A stretch of DNA of 64,000 nt from Kribbella caucasensis (GCF_004361855.1 NZ_SNWQ01000005.1:1-64000); one strand, 5' to 3'. Shown: positions 37,319 to 46,204, counted from the first letter of the stretch. Notes: generated by a model from the sequence alone, not told the origin. Translations and numbers: made by a program.

Positions 37319-38560
37319 ATGAGAAAACGCCGCACTCTCGCCGCTCTCGCGGCTGTCGCGCTCGCTGTCCCGCTGGTCGCCTGTGGTGGTACGCCGGGGA
37401 GCGGCGGTGACAGCAAGAAGCTGACCTTCTTCTCCTGGGACGGGGAGGAGACGATGAAGCCGCTGATCGCCAAGTTCGAGCAGGACAATCCCGGTACCAA
37501 GGTCGAGTTCTCCAATGCGCCGCCGGTCGCGGAGTACATCTCCACCCTGCAGTCGCGGATCCTGTCCGGTACGGCGGCAGACGTGTTCGTCATCGCCGCG
37601 GAGAACAAGACGAACCTGATCAACGGCAAGCACGTGGTCGATCTGAAGGACAAGCCGTTCCTGAAGAACGTGCCGAAGTTCAACCAGGCCACGTACTCCG
37701 GTCCGGACGGCGCGGTGTACGGGATGTCGGTCGCGTCCTGGGGTGCCGGCATCCTTTACAACAAGGACCTGCTGGCCAAGGCCGGTGCGACCACGATCCC
37801 GCAGACGTGGGACGAGTTCCTTGCCCTGTGCAAGAAGTTGAAGGACGCCGGCGTCACGCCGTACCTGGAGTCCGTGCAGGGTATGTCGACGCCGCTGTCG
37901 GCGTTCCTCGGCGCCGAGAGTCGGGCGAGCGGGGACACGATGGACACGAAGATCTTCGATGGGTCGGCGAAGTTCAAGGACTACTGGGTCGAGCCCCTGA
38001 CGCAGTGGTCGCGGCTGTGGACCGAGGGTCTGGTCACCCGCAACGTGGTCGGCCTGACTGGTGACCAGGTCCGGACCGAGTTCGTCACGGGCAAGGCCGC
38101 GATGATGATCGCCGGTCCGTGGGACGTGCCCGGCGTCCGCAAGGCGGCGCCGAAGCTGAACATCGAGATGGCCCCGATTCCCGGGATCAGCGGCGGTAAG
38201 CCGTACCTGGCCGGCGCGGCCAGCCCGGGCTACGCGATCAACGCGAAGGCGAAGAACCCGGAGGCAGCGGAGAAGTTCCTGACCTTCCTGGACACCCCGG
38301 AGGCGATGGCGATCTACCAGAAGGCGACCGGCGCGATCACCGTCACCACCGACTTCCAGCCGACGCTCGATCCGGCACTGACCCCGATCGTGAAGGACGT
38401 CCGGGCCGGCAACGTGTACCTGCCGCAGATCGCGTGGAAACGGGCCGAGGACATCCTCAACGTCGAGGCGACCGCGCAACTGCAACTGCTGGTCCAGGGC
38501 AAGGCGACGCCTGAACAGGTCGCGAACGCCCTCGACACCAAGCTCGCGAGTACCTCGTGA
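37319..38560 (+). CDS. ABC sugar transporter, substrate-binding lipoprotein
   Basis: This 413-residue extracellular binding protein has a lipoprotein signal (ALAVPLVACGGTPG, Cys at about residue 22) and a family 1 solute-binding fold: FFSWDGEETMKPLIAKFEQ, GTAADVFVIAAEN, YGMSVASWGAGILYNKDLL and EKFLTFLDTPEAM. It should capture oligosaccharides for the two permeases that follow. ATG 37319 has GGAG five bases upstream; GTG 37316 is an alternative. It is the first gene of the LacI-controlled operon. Confidence 0.93.
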   Translation: MRKRRTLAALAAVALAVPLVACGGTPGSGGDSKKLTFFSWDGEETMKPLIAKFEQDNPGTKVEFSNAPPVAEYISTLQSRILSGTAADVFVIAAENKTNLINGKHVVDLKDKPFLKNVPKFNQATYSGPDGAVYGMSVASWGAGILYNKDLLAKAGATTIPQTWDEFLALCKKLKDAGVTPYLESVQGMSTPLSAFLGAESRASGDTMDTKIFDGSAKFKDYWVEPLTQWSRLWTEGLVTRNVVGLTGDQVRTEFVTGKAAMMIAGPWDVPGVRKAAPKLNIEMAPIPGISGGKPYLAGAASPGYAINAKAKNPEAAEKFLTFLDTPEAMAIYQKATGAITVTTDFQPTLDPALTPIVKDVRAGNVYLPQIAWKRAEDILNVEATAQLQLLVQGKATPEQVANALDTKLASTS

Positions 38561-39519
38561 CCGCTGGCCTGATGGCTCCGGCCGAGACCTCCACCGAGGT
38601 CTCGGCCGGAGCCGGCCGGCCACCCCGGATCAGGTGGGCGCGGGCGCGCGAGACGTCCGCCAACCAGCTGTTCCTGGTCCCGGTCGCGCTGGTCTTCGTG
38701 GTGCTCCTGGTGGTGCCGCTGACGCAGACGTTCTACTGGAGTTTCACCGACTTCACCGGCTACTCGGCCGAGGTGAAGTTCGTCGGGCTGTCGAACTACG
38801 GCAAGGTGCTGACCGACCCGTCGATGCTGGCCGGTCTCGGTTTCACCCTGGCCTTCACGATCGGTTCGGCCGTACTCATCACCGTGGTCGCGATCCCGCT
38901 GGCCGTCGTACTGAACAAGAAGTTCTTCGCCCGCAACTTCGTCCGGTCGGTGTTCTTCTTCCCGGCCATCCCGAGTATCGCGATCCTGGGCCTGGTCTGG
39001 GGCTACATCCTGTCGCCGCTGGGATCCGGTGTGCTGAACTCGGTGCTGGAGAGCCTGTTCCACGCCGGGCCGTACCCCTGGTTGTCGGACGCGACGCTGG
39101 CGCGGGTGTCGGTGATCGTGGTCGCGGTCTGGGGCGGCGCCGGCTGGCACGCGATGCTCTATCTCGCCTACCTGCAGTCGATCCCGTCGGACTACTACGA
39201 GGTGGCGACCATCGACGGCGCATCGGCGCGGCAGCAGTTCTTCCACATCACGCTGCCGCTGCTCACCCCGGCCATTGTCATCAGCAATTTCCTGCTGATG
39301 ACCGGCGGGCTCAAGGTCTACGACCTGCCGTACACCCTGACCAAGGGCGGTCCGGGCTTCGCGACCTACACGATCACGCAGTCGATCATCACCAGCGGTG
39401 TCGCACAGGGGCGGTACGGGCTGGCCTCGGCACTGGCCGTGCTGTTCACGATCGCGGTCGGCATCGTCGCCGTCGCCCAGCTGTGGGTGTCGCGCCGAAT
39501 CGAACGGAGAGTGCTGTGA
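38557..39519 (+). CDS. ABC sugar transporter permease (MalF-like)
   Basis: This 320-residue permease has six membrane segments and the EAA loop EVATIDGASARQQFFHITLPL, which contacts the ATPase. The start GTG overlaps the binding-protein stop by four bases (GTGA). The N-terminal 25 residues are Ala/Glu-rich and cytoplasmic. It pairs with the next gene to form the carbohydrate channel. Confidence 0.93.
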   Translation: MTAGLMAPAETSTEVSAGAGRPPRIRWARARETSANQLFLVPVALVFVVLLVVPLTQTFYWSFTDFTGYSAEVKFVGLSNYGKVLTDPSMLAGLGFTLAFTIGSAVLITVVAIPLAVVLNKKFFARNFVRSVFFFPAIPSIAILGLVWGYILSPLGSGVLNSVLESLFHAGPYPWLSDATLARVSVIVVAVWGGAGWHAMLYLAYLQSIPSDYYEVATIDGASARQQFFHITLPLLTPAIVISNFLLMTGGLKVYDLPYTLTKGGPGFATYTITQSIITSGVAQGRYGLASALAVLFTIAVGIVAVAQLWVSRRIERRVL

Positions 39520-40334
39520 AACAACGACGTTCTCCGATCACCAGCGTGGTGATGATCGGGCTCGCGTGTCTGGTCGGCGTGCCTCTGTACTACATCGTCG
39601 TCAACACGGTGAAGACACAAGAAGAAATGGCCCGGTCGCCGTTGGCGCTGCCGACCAAGCTGTTCCTGGACAACTACCAGCGGGTCTTCGAGACGGTGCC
39701 GCTCGGCCGCAGCTTCCTCAACACACTGATCCTCACCGTCGCCTCGATCCTGGCGATGCTGTTCGTCGGCTCGACCGCGGCGTACGCGATGGCGATGCGG
39801 GCCAGCCGGTTCAACCGGTTCTTCGGTGCCCTGCTGCTGCTCGGGTTCATCGTGCCTGGGCAGTCGACGCTGATCCCGCTCTACCGGATGCTCGTCGACG
39901 CCGAACTCGTCGACACCCTGCGCGGGCTGGTGGTGATCTACACCGGCGGCTCGATCTTCGTCTACTTCCTGATCCAGGGCTACATCAGCCGGCTGCCGTT
40001 CGAGATCATCGAAGCGGCCCGCATCGACGGTGCCGGACCATTCCAGATCTACTGGCGAATCGTGCTCCCGCTGATCCGGCCGATCCTGGCCACCGTCGGA
40101 GTGTTCCAGACGATGTGGATCTGGAACGACTTCATCACTCCGAGCGTCTTCCTCAGCTCACCGGAAAAACAAACACTCGTCATGCAGGTCTACCGCTCAG
40201 TCGGCGAATTCAGCACCGACTGGCCCGGCTTCATGACCATGAGCGTCATCGTTCTGATCCCGATGGTCGTCTTCTTCATCCTCACCCAACGGCACATCGT
40301 GAACGGCCTGCTGGCCGGCAGCGTGAAGTCGTGA
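39516..40334 (+). CDS. ABC sugar transporter permease (MalG-like)
   Basis: This 272-residue permease has six membrane segments, beginning ITSVVMIGLACLVGVPLYY, and the EAA loop EAARIDGAGPFQIYWRIVLPL. GTG 39516 overlaps the previous stop by four bases. No ATP-binding subunit follows, so the importer probably uses a shared MsiK-type ATPase encoded elsewhere, as in other actinobacterial carbohydrate uptake systems. Confidence 0.93.
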   Translation: MKQRRSPITSVVMIGLACLVGVPLYYIVVNTVKTQEEMARSPLALPTKLFLDNYQRVFETVPLGRSFLNTLILTVASILAMLFVGSTAAYAMAMRASRFNRFFGALLLLGFIVPGQSTLIPLYRMLVDAELVDTLRGLVVIYTGGSIFVYFLIQGYISRLPFEIIEAARIDGAGPFQIYWRIVLPLIRPILATVGVFQTMWIWNDFITPSVFLSSPEKQTLVMQVYRSVGEFSTDWPGFMTMSVIVLIPMVVFFILTQRHIVNGLLAGSVKS

Positions 40335-40375
40335 CCTTTACCGACGTTTCCACCCACTTCCCAAGGAGTCGACTC

Positions 40376-41908
40376 TTGTCTACGGAGCCCACCAGCGCCG
40401 CCCGGATCGTGATCGATCTGGACGTCCCCGGCCCCACCATCAGCAGGCATCTCTACGGCCACTTCGCCGAGCACCTCGGCCGTTGCATCTACGAGGGCTT
40501 CTACGTCGGGGAGTCGTCCGAGCTGCCCAACGAAGCCGGCATCCGGCTCGACGTGGTCGAGGCTCTGCGCGCGCTCGACATCCCCAATCTCCGCTGGCCG
40601 GGCGGCTGCTTCGCCGACGAGTACCACTGGATGGACGGCATCGGCCCGAAGTCCGAACGGCCCGGAATGATCAACACCCATTGGGGAAACGTCGAGGAGA
40701 ACAACCATTTCGGCACCCACGAGTTCATGGCATTGTGTGAACTGCTCGGCGCCGAGCCGTACGTCAACGGCAACATCGGCAGCGGCACCGTCAAGGAGAT
40801 GAGCGACTGGGTCGAGTACCTGACCCGCGACGGCGACAGCCCGATGGGCCGGCTGCGCAAGGCGAACGGTCGCGACGAGCCGTGGAAGATCCCGTTCTGG
40901 GGGCTGGGCAACGAGGCGTGGGGCTGCGGTGGCAATCTGCGCGCCGACGCGTACGCCGACCTCGCCCGGCAGTTCAGCACCTTCTGCCGGGATCACGGTG
41001 ACAACAAGCTCTACAAGATCGCTGCCGGCGCCGCCGATGACGACCTGGCCTGGACCGAGACGTTGATGAAGGCGATCAGCTGCCTCGGTTGCAAACGCGA
41101 CCCCAAGGGCTTCTTCCAGGGCATCTCGTTCCACTACTACACGGTGCCCGGACCGTGGGAGCACAAGGGCAGCGCCACCGAGTTCGACATCGACGACTAC
41201 TACCGGACGATGATCAAGGCGGCCGACATCGACCGCGTCATCGCCGGTCACAGCGCCGTCATGGACGCGTACGATCCGCAACGCAAGGTCGGCCTCGTCC
41301 TCGACGAATGGGGCACCTGGTGGGACGTCGAACCCGGGACGAATCCCGGCTTCCTCTACCAGCAGAACGCGTTGCGCGACGCCCTGGTCGCCGGTCTGCA
41401 CTTCGACATCTTCCACCGGCACGCCGAACGACTGGTGATGGCGAACATCGCCCAGACCGTCAACGTCCTCCAGGCGATGCTCCTCACCGACTCCTCCGGC
41501 GGCCTCGTCCTCACCCCGACGTACCACGTCTTCGAGATGAACAAGGGCCATCACGACGCGACGTCGGTCCCGGTGCACCTGGTCGACCGGCCAGCGCCGT
41601 ACACCATCGACGGTCAGAGCCTGGAGTTGCTCTCGGCCTCGGCCAGCATGAAGGACAACCGGGCCCTGATCTCGCTGACGAACCTCGATCCCAGCTCGCC
41701 CGCGGACATCACGCTCGACCTTCGCGGCGCGACCATCAACAGCCACTCCGGCCGACTCCTCACCGCCCCCAAACCCCAAGCCCACAACACGTCGACCGAC
41801 CCGTCGGCCGTCACCCCTGTGCCCCTCACCACCATCACTCCCGTGGCTGGTGGCCTCCAGGTGACCCTCCCACCCCACTCCTTCGCCACTGTTGCCCTAG
41901 ACCTGTGA
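40376..41908 (+). CDS. abfA: GH51 alpha-L-arabinofuranosidase
   Basis: This 510-residue enzyme removes alpha-L-arabinofuranose from arabinoxylan or arabinan oligosaccharides. The acid/base Glu is in GLGNEAWGCGG (about residue 178) and the nucleophile Glu in LVLDEWGTWWD (about 308); NLRWPGGCFADEYHW is a family block. With no signal peptide, it should act on sugars brought in by the ABC importer encoded just upstream. TTG 40376 is preferred because AAGGAG lies seven bases before it; a GTG at 40331 overlapping the permease stop would add 15 residues. Confidence 0.95.
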   Translation: MSTEPTSAARIVIDLDVPGPTISRHLYGHFAEHLGRCIYEGFYVGESSELPNEAGIRLDVVEALRALDIPNLRWPGGCFADEYHWMDGIGPKSERPGMINTHWGNVEENNHFGTHEFMALCELLGAEPYVNGNIGSGTVKEMSDWVEYLTRDGDSPMGRLRKANGRDEPWKIPFWGLGNEAWGCGGNLRADAYADLARQFSTFCRDHGDNKLYKIAAGAADDDLAWTETLMKAISCLGCKRDPKGFFQGISFHYYTVPGPWEHKGSATEFDIDDYYRTMIKAADIDRVIAGHSAVMDAYDPQRKVGLVLDEWGTWWDVEPGTNPGFLYQQNALRDALVAGLHFDIFHRHAERLVMANIAQTVNVLQAMLLTDSSGGLVLTPTYHVFEMNKGHHDATSVPVHLVDRPAPYTIDGQSLELLSASASMKDNRALISLTNLDPSSPADITLDLRGATINSHSGRLLTAPKPQAHNTSTDPSAVTPVPLTTITPVAGGLQVTLPPHSFATVALDL

Positions 41909-41924
41909 ACTAACCTCTGCCCCA

Positions 41925-42089
41925 ATGACCGACGAAGCCGTCCAGACCCTGCTGGACGGCTTCGTCCGTTCCGTCACCTACGGCGACCACCGCTTCCCTC
42001 CCTGCTCTGGCGCATTCGCCGTGGGGAGCTCACCCGCACCTATTTCCACACCCAAATCCCCGCCTTGGCCACCTGACCTATTCCGTTGA
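41925..42089 (+). pseudogene. Short ORF or gene remnant downstream of abfA
   Basis: ATG 41925 opens a 54-codon frame beginning MTDEAVQTLLDGFVRSVTYG and ending in Pro/Ser-rich sequence. After about residue 21 a different frame reads more like protein (LLWRIRRGELTRTYFHTQIP) and stops at a TGA at 42074-42076, so this may be a small gene with an internal frameshift or the scar of a deleted gene. No family is recognised. Confidence 0.3.
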
Positions 42090-42140
42090 AAAGGTCCGCG
42101 GCGTAGAACGGCCAGTGCAGGCACATCTCTGGGAGGGGTC

Positions 42141-42563
42141 ATGTTCGGACGTTCAAGCATCATCGCGGCAAGCGCCGCCCTGGCGATTACCACCACCATC
42201 GCACCGGCCGCGACCGCGGCACCAGCCATCCCGCTCAGCGGCGGCCAGGAAACCGCCGCCGCCGACGACGACGGCCACGGCTTCTTCACCTACTCGATCG
42301 ACGGAACGACCTTCTGCTGGACCCTCAGCTGGCAGGACATCGACGCCCCGTTCGCCGCGCATATCCACGTCGGTCCACGGCACGTCGCCGGCCCCATCGT
42401 CATCGGCCTCGACGTCGACGGAGTACCGGGCCCCGACACGTCCGGCTGCACCACCATCGCCGCCGACCTCGCCGCAGCCATCACCGCCAACCCCAACGGC
42501 TACTACGCCAACGTCCACAACGCCCCCTTCCCCGGAGGTGCCATCCGAGGCCAACTGAAGTAA
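42141..42563 (+). CDS. Secreted CHRD-domain protein
   Basis: This 140-residue protein has a signal peptide (ALAITTTIAPAATAAPA) and a CHRD domain: LSGGQETAAADDDGHGFFTY, AAHIHVGPRHVAGPIVI and NPNGYYANVHNAPFPGGAIR. CHRD domains are found in chordin and in secreted bacterial proteins; the role is unknown. GGGAGGGG supports ATG 42141. A hairpin follows the stop. Confidence 0.88.
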   Translation: MFGRSSIIAASAALAITTTIAPAATAAPAIPLSGGQETAAADDDGHGFFTYSIDGTTFCWTLSWQDIDAPFAAHIHVGPRHVAGPIVIGLDVDGVPGPDTSGCTTIAADLAAAITANPNGYYANVHNAPFPGGAIRGQLK

Positions 42564-42590
42564 CCCAACAAACGTTGGAACTCGAGACGG

Positions 42591-42612
42591 CCGGCTCCGC
42601 GCCGAGAGCCGG
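42591..42612. terminator. Hairpin between convergent CHRD and YbaK genes
   Basis: CCGGCTC (42591-42597) pairs with GAGCCGG (42606-42612) around an 8-base loop. A smaller stem, CCAAC/GTTGG, lies at 42565-42578. No T tract follows either, so these are weak or Rho-assisted terminators at best. Confidence 0.4.
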
Positions 42613-42711
42613 GGGGAGGGCTCAATCGGAACGCGAAGTCGACCGCCTACTGCAAGTGTGCCTCGGAGCGCAACCGCCGACGAGGGCGCGCCGGGAAAGA
42701 GATTTCCGTGG

Positions 42712-43185
42712 TCAGTTGACGACGACCGGTGTGCCGTTCGTCAAGTGCAGGAGTTCCTTGTACGTGGTGGGAAAGACCGTGTGCGCGATCCCACCCGCGG
42801 CCCAGATCTCGTCGTACTGTTCGAGCGCTGTGTCGACCAGTGTGCGGACCGGAGCGGGGTGACCGACCGGGGCGACTCCGCCGATCGCCTGCCCGGTGTG
42901 CTGCTTGACGAACTCGGGTGTTGCCCGACGCAACTTACCGATCCCGAGCTCCGCGGCGAGCTTCTTGGTGTCGACCCGGTGCGCACCCGAGGTCAGGATC
43001 AGCACCGGCTCGCCGTCACCGTCGAAGATCAGGCTGTTCGCGATCGCGCCGACCTCGCAGCCGAGCTCCGCCGCCGCGGCCGCCGCCGTCGGGACCGCCT
43101 CGTCGAGGATCCGGATCTCACCGGTCGCACCGGCTGCCGCCAATGCGTCGGCGACCTTCTGGACGTTGGGATGTGTACTCACCAT
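42712..43185 (-). CDS. YbaK/EbsC-type aminoacyl-tRNA deacylase
   Basis: This roughly 157-residue protein belongs to the YbaK/ProX family, which hydrolyses mischarged tRNAs such as Cys- or Ala-tRNA(Pro). Family blocks are VGAIANSLIFDGDGEPVLIL, SGAHRVDTKKLAAELG, ATPEFVKQHTGQAIGGVAPVG and EIWAAGGIAHTVF. The start could be GTG 43188, ATG 43185 or GTG 43182. It follows the DUF4037 gene by a few bases, so the two form an operon. Confidence 0.92.
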   Translation of the reverse strand: MVSTHPNVQKVADALAAAGATGEIRILDEAVPTAAAAAAELGCEVGAIANSLIFDGDGEPVLILTSGAHRVDTKKLAAELGIGKLRRATPEFVKQHTGQAIGGVAPVGHPAPVRTLVDTALEQYDEIWAAGGIAHTVFPTTYKELLHLTNGTPVVVN

Positions 43186-43191
43186 CACACC

Positions 43192-44217
43192 TTATTTCTC
43201 GTAGATCTTGACCAGCCGCCGGTAGGCGGCCGTCGTACTCAGCAGGTCGGTGTTGTCCGCGAACTGGTCGATCCCGCCCACCAGCTCGAGCCGCCGCAGC
43301 AACGGATCCCGCACCCGCGCGACACACGCGGCCACGAATCGGTCCGCCCCGAGCACCGTCGCCGGCCTGTCGAAGAACTGCCGCACGTCAGGATCCACCT
43401 CCTCCGTGACCCCCAACGCATTGTGCCGCCGAGCCATCAACCCGTACGCCGTAACCAGGGCGCGCTCACGATCCACCAACTCGTCCGCGGCCAGCACCTC
43501 GGCCAGGACCCGGTCGAGCCCATCGTCATGCCCGAGCCGAGCGAACGCAGTACCGAGCCATTTCGTGTACGGCGCGTAGGTGCGCTCCATCAACAGGGCG
43601 AGCCGCATCACGTCCCGAACCAGTCGCGCCGCCACCACCCGCGAACCGAGGTGGTCCCCGACCTCGTCGGTGCGCTGGACGAACGGTTCCTCCTGGGCAA
43701 TCCGGGACCACTGACAGGCGAGCAACCAGATCCACACGTCGTCCGGATACCACTGGAGTGCCTCGCGGATCGGTTGCAGCCGGCCGTCATCGGCGTACAC
43801 AGCTCCGGCGACGACACCGAGCAACTGCTGCTGCGGCGTGATCAACCAGTCCTCCGTGCCGACCCCCTGCGCGGCGTCGAAGCCGAGGTGATCGGTCAGC
43901 CAGTCGGACAGTGACGTCACGGTGACGTGGTGCACCGGCTCCTGGGTATCCCAGCCGAACCGGACGGCATACCCCCTGTACTGCGCGGGGAGGTTGTCGT
44001 CGACGAGTTTGGCGACGGGTGCCACCTGGTCGGGATCGACGAAGATGTGCAGCCGTGGTCCCCAGCCGTGGTCGGTGGAGCGGGCCGTGTCGTAGCCGAG
44101 GACGTCTGATCCCCAGCCCAGCAAGCCTGCCGCGTAAGGGAGCCGGCCGAGCAGGGGACGGATCACCTCGGTGTGGAAGCCGGCGCCGAGGTCTCTCGCC
44201 GAGATGAAAGTCGTCAT
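43192..44217 (-). CDS. DUF4037 family protein (nucleotidyltransferase-like)
   Basis: This 341-residue protein matches DUF4037: LPYAAGLLGWGSDVLGYDTARS (a degenerate nucleotidyltransferase GS-x(n)-D block), DHGWGPRLHIFV, WLLACQWSRIAQEEPFVQR and a helical C-terminus. Function is unknown; a nucleotidyltransferase activity is suggested by the N-terminal block. ATG 44217 is chosen at the start of conservation, although the frame is open to 44313. It leads into the tRNA deacylase gene. Confidence 0.85.
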   Translation of the reverse strand: MTTFISARDLGAGFHTEVIRPLLGRLPYAAGLLGWGSDVLGYDTARSTDHGWGPRLHIFVDPDQVAPVAKLVDDNLPAQYRGYAVRFGWDTQEPVHHVTVTSLSDWLTDHLGFDAAQGVGTEDWLITPQQQLLGVVAGAVYADDGRLQPIREALQWYPDDVWIWLLACQWSRIAQEEPFVQRTDEVGDHLGSRVVAARLVRDVMRLALLMERTYAPYTKWLGTAFARLGHDDGLDRVLAEVLAADELVDRERALVTAYGLMARRHNALGVTEEVDPDVRQFFDRPATVLGADRFVAACVARVRDPLLRRLELVGGIDQFADNTDLLSTTAAYRRLVKIYEK

Positions 44218-44287
44218 GCCGGCGACATTAGTTGGGCCGGTGGCCGTGGAACATGTGGTTTTCCGCAGTCTTCGACTGTGGTCTACC

Positions 44288-44899
44288 TCAGGTCTTGCTG
44301 AGGTCGGCCGCACCGAAGGAGACGTTGAACCGGTCGCACCAGATGGTCACGCTGGTGAAGTCGGCCAGCTCGACGTCGGTGGGGATCACGTAGTTCTGGT
44401 TGCCGTGGTTGCCTTTGAGGTCGCCGAGGTTCCGGTAGCGGCCGTCGTCGAAGACGTGCCAGCCGGCTCTGCCTTCGAGCACCGGCGCGTTGGTGAGCCA
44501 GACCTTGAGGTCGGGGCCGTCCGAGGTGTCGAGGTTCTCGAGCCGGAGGACTCGTGAGCCGTCCGGCAGGCGGAAGATCGCGACGCTTCCCTGGGTCTCG
44601 TGTTCGTGGCTGATCAACCGTCCGGCGGCCAGTCGCTCGGGCTCGGCCGGCTGCGAGGGCTTTGTCGTGGCCGGCTTTGGAGTGGGCGGGGCCGGGGTGC
44701 TGGTGCGGTCGCCGGAAACTGTCGGTGGCACCGGTGAGGATGAAGTCATGGACACACCGGGAGCGCCGGGCAGCGATTCATCGACGACCTTGTCGGTGAA
44801 GAGCCGCCACGGCTGGAAGAGCGGCAGCGCCACTGCGGCGACGACCGCCGCCATGGCGATCGCGCTCACGCCGACGACACGGCGACTGGGCAACGACAT
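44288..44899 (-). CDS. DM13-domain membrane-anchored protein
   Basis: This 203-residue protein has an N-terminal membrane anchor (VVGVSAIAMAAVVAAVALPL), a Pro/Ser/Thr-rich extracellular linker (about 45-85) and a C-terminal DM13 domain (LISHEHETQGSVAIFRLPDG, LRLENLDTSDGPDLKVWLT, then VTIWCDRFNVSFG). DM13 domains are thought to be redox or cytochrome-like electron carriers. It should sit outside the membrane. ATG 44899 is clear. Confidence 0.88.
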   Translation of the reverse strand: MSLPSRRVVGVSAIAMAAVVAAVALPLFQPWRLFTDKVVDESLPGAPGVSMTSSSPVPPTVSGDRTSTPAPPTPKPATTKPSQPAEPERLAAGRLISHEHETQGSVAIFRLPDGSRVLRLENLDTSDGPDLKVWLTNAPVLEGRAGWHVFDDGRYRNLGDLKGNHGNQNYVIPTDVELADFTSVTIWCDRFNVSFGAADLSKT

Positions 44900-45000
44900 G
44901 GTGTTCCTCGCTCTCTCGCGGTCCGCCTGCAGGCGGCTCCGGGTGAACCCAGTGTGGCGGGGCGAGCGGTCCGGCGGGACGGTCCAGGCCTTACGGCACG

Positions 45001-45030
45001 TTGACGTTTGTCGGCAGCCGAGGCTACGCT
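45001..45030 (+). promoter_or_regulatory. Promoter of the DUF6504-HEPN operon (TTGACG - 18 bp - TACGCT)
   Basis: A good -35 (TTGACG, 45001-45006) and -10 (TACGCT, 45025-45030) are 18 bases apart. The LexA box begins nine bases after the -10, so LexA would cover the transcription start. The leader to the ATG at 45249 is about 210 bases and contains no convincing gene. Confidence 0.75.
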
Positions 45031-45038
45031 TTCAGTGT

Positions 45039-45054
45039 TCGAACAGATGTTCGA
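45039..45054. promoter_or_regulatory. LexA-binding SOS box TCGAACAGATGTTCGA
   Basis: A perfect match to the actinobacterial SOS box TCGAAC-N4-GTTCGA, with fully palindromic arms. Its position at the transcription start of the promoter above makes repression by LexA and induction by DNA damage very likely. Confidence 0.93.
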
Positions 45055-45248
45055 TTGGTTCGGGTCCGGTGTCGTCGGGAGACCGGGGCGGAATCAGGAC
45101 CGCTGTTCGGCCTCGGTGCGGAGTTGCGGCCGCATCGGGAATCGGTGGTCCCGGTGGGCCGGGCGCCGTGGTGGACCTCGACCCCCACCTGGCGTCCACC
45201 CACCGGGCCGCTATCCAGGGGAAGCTCGCGTACAGGAGGCGATGGAGC

Positions 45249-45608
45249 ATGTGGGAGTTCGACGAGGCCGTTGAGGTGCGTTCAGGCGTCGTGGACGGCA
45301 TCGAGACTCCAGAGCAGTTCCTGTGGCGCGGCCGGCTCTGGCGGGTGTGCGCAGTGCAGGCCCGCTGGGTGGAGACCGCCGCGTGGTGGGAGCGCGGCGT
45401 GATCGGCTCAGGAGTCGGTACGGCGACCGCGATCGCCGCTGCGGGTTCTTCCGCGGCGGTCGGTGTGCTGGACGCCGATTGGGGACCGCGGCGCGCGGTC
45501 TACCGAGTGGAAGCAGGCTGCGGCCGGCACGGTCGTCGCGAGCTGTTCGACCTCGCGCACGACCCGGACTCCGGCCGCTGGCAACTGGAGAGGGTGACGG
45601 ACCGATGA
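45249..45608 (+). CDS. DUF6504 family protein, SOS-regulated
   Basis: This 119-residue protein reads ETPEQFLWRGRLWRVCAVQA, then an Ala/Gly-rich segment, YRVEAGCGRHGRRELFDLAHD and GRWQLERVTD. It matches the small actinobacterial DUF6504 domain, which is often found next to error-prone polymerase genes. AGGAGG nine bases upstream supports ATG 45249. The perfect LexA box about 200 bases upstream makes it part of the DNA-damage response; its biochemical role is unknown. It overlaps the HEPN gene by four bases. Confidence 0.82.
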   Translation: MWEFDEAVEVRSGVVDGIETPEQFLWRGRLWRVCAVQARWVETAAWWERGVIGSGVGTATAIAAAGSSAAVGVLDADWGPRRAVYRVEAGCGRHGRRELFDLAHDPDSGRWQLERVTDR

Positions 45609-46078
45609 CTGTTTCACCGGTTTCCCCGGCGGCCGCGGGTTCGGCCAGCCGCGACCTGTCCCGGGCGCGCCTGGCGCTCGCCGAGGCGCGCGAAGCCGAC
45701 GACCATCTACTCAAGTACTCGAGCGCTCACGTCGCCGCGCTCCGGGTGGCCGCCGCGGTGCTCGCCGTCCGGGCCCGCCCGGTTCGCTCCGGTCCTCGAC
45801 GCCGCGTCCAGCGCAACGCCTGGGTGCTGCTCGCCGAGGTTGCCCCCGAGTTCGGCGAGTGGGCCACGTTCTTCGCCGCCGGTGCCACCCAGCGCGCGGC
45901 CGCCGAGGCCGGCCTGGAGCGCGCCGTCAGCACCCGCGAGGCCGATGACCTGATCCGCGCCGTGGAGACCTTCTACGACCTGGTCGAGACCAGCCTCCGC
46001 ATCCAGGCCCACCCGGTCCTCCCCGCCGCCTCCGACCCCCAGTCCGTCCTGGCCCAGTCCTGGATGCAAGCCAGCTGA
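45605..46078 (+). CDS. SAV_6107-family HEPN-domain protein
   Basis: This 157-residue all-helical protein (SRARLALAEAREADDHLLKY, then AHVAALRVAAAVLAVRARP, RNAWVLLAEVAPEFGEWATF) matches the SAV_6107 HEPN family conserved near dcw clusters of actinobacteria. HEPN domains can be RNases (RX4-6H) or scaffold proteins; no clear RX4-6H is seen. ATG 45605 overlaps the DUF6504 stop (ATGA), so it shares the LexA-controlled promoter. A strong hairpin follows. Confidence 0.88.
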   Translation: MTVSPVSPAAAGSASRDLSRARLALAEAREADDHLLKYSSAHVAALRVAAAVLAVRARPVRSGPRRRVQRNAWVLLAEVAPEFGEWATFFAAGATQRAAAEAGLERAVSTREADDLIRAVETFYDLVETSLRIQAHPVLPAASDPQSVLAQSWMQAS

Positions 46079-46097
46079 CAAGCCCCACATCCACTCA

Positions 46098-46131
46098 CTC
46101 GGCCGTCGACGCCGCCCCGTCGGCGGCCGAG
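46098..46131. terminator. Hairpin between convergent HEPN and methyltransferase genes
   Basis: CTCGGCCG (46098-46105) pairs with CGGCCGAG (46124-46131), and an inner stem CGACG/CGTCG continues the fold with a CCGCCC loop. It lies in the 126-base convergent gap and could end transcription from both sides; there is no T tract. Confidence 0.6.
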
Positions 46132-46204
46132 ATCCGTCGGGCGAGATCCGTGGGCCGGTTGCCGCGATCGGTCGAGGTCGGGAGCGAACCCCCGGCTGGT
46201 TGGT

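Noticed and set aside
45048..45274. Short frame starting inside the LexA box (MFDWFGSG...)
   Set aside because: Arg/Gly/Pro-rich, no ribosome site, and it overlaps the DUF6504 start; treated as leader.
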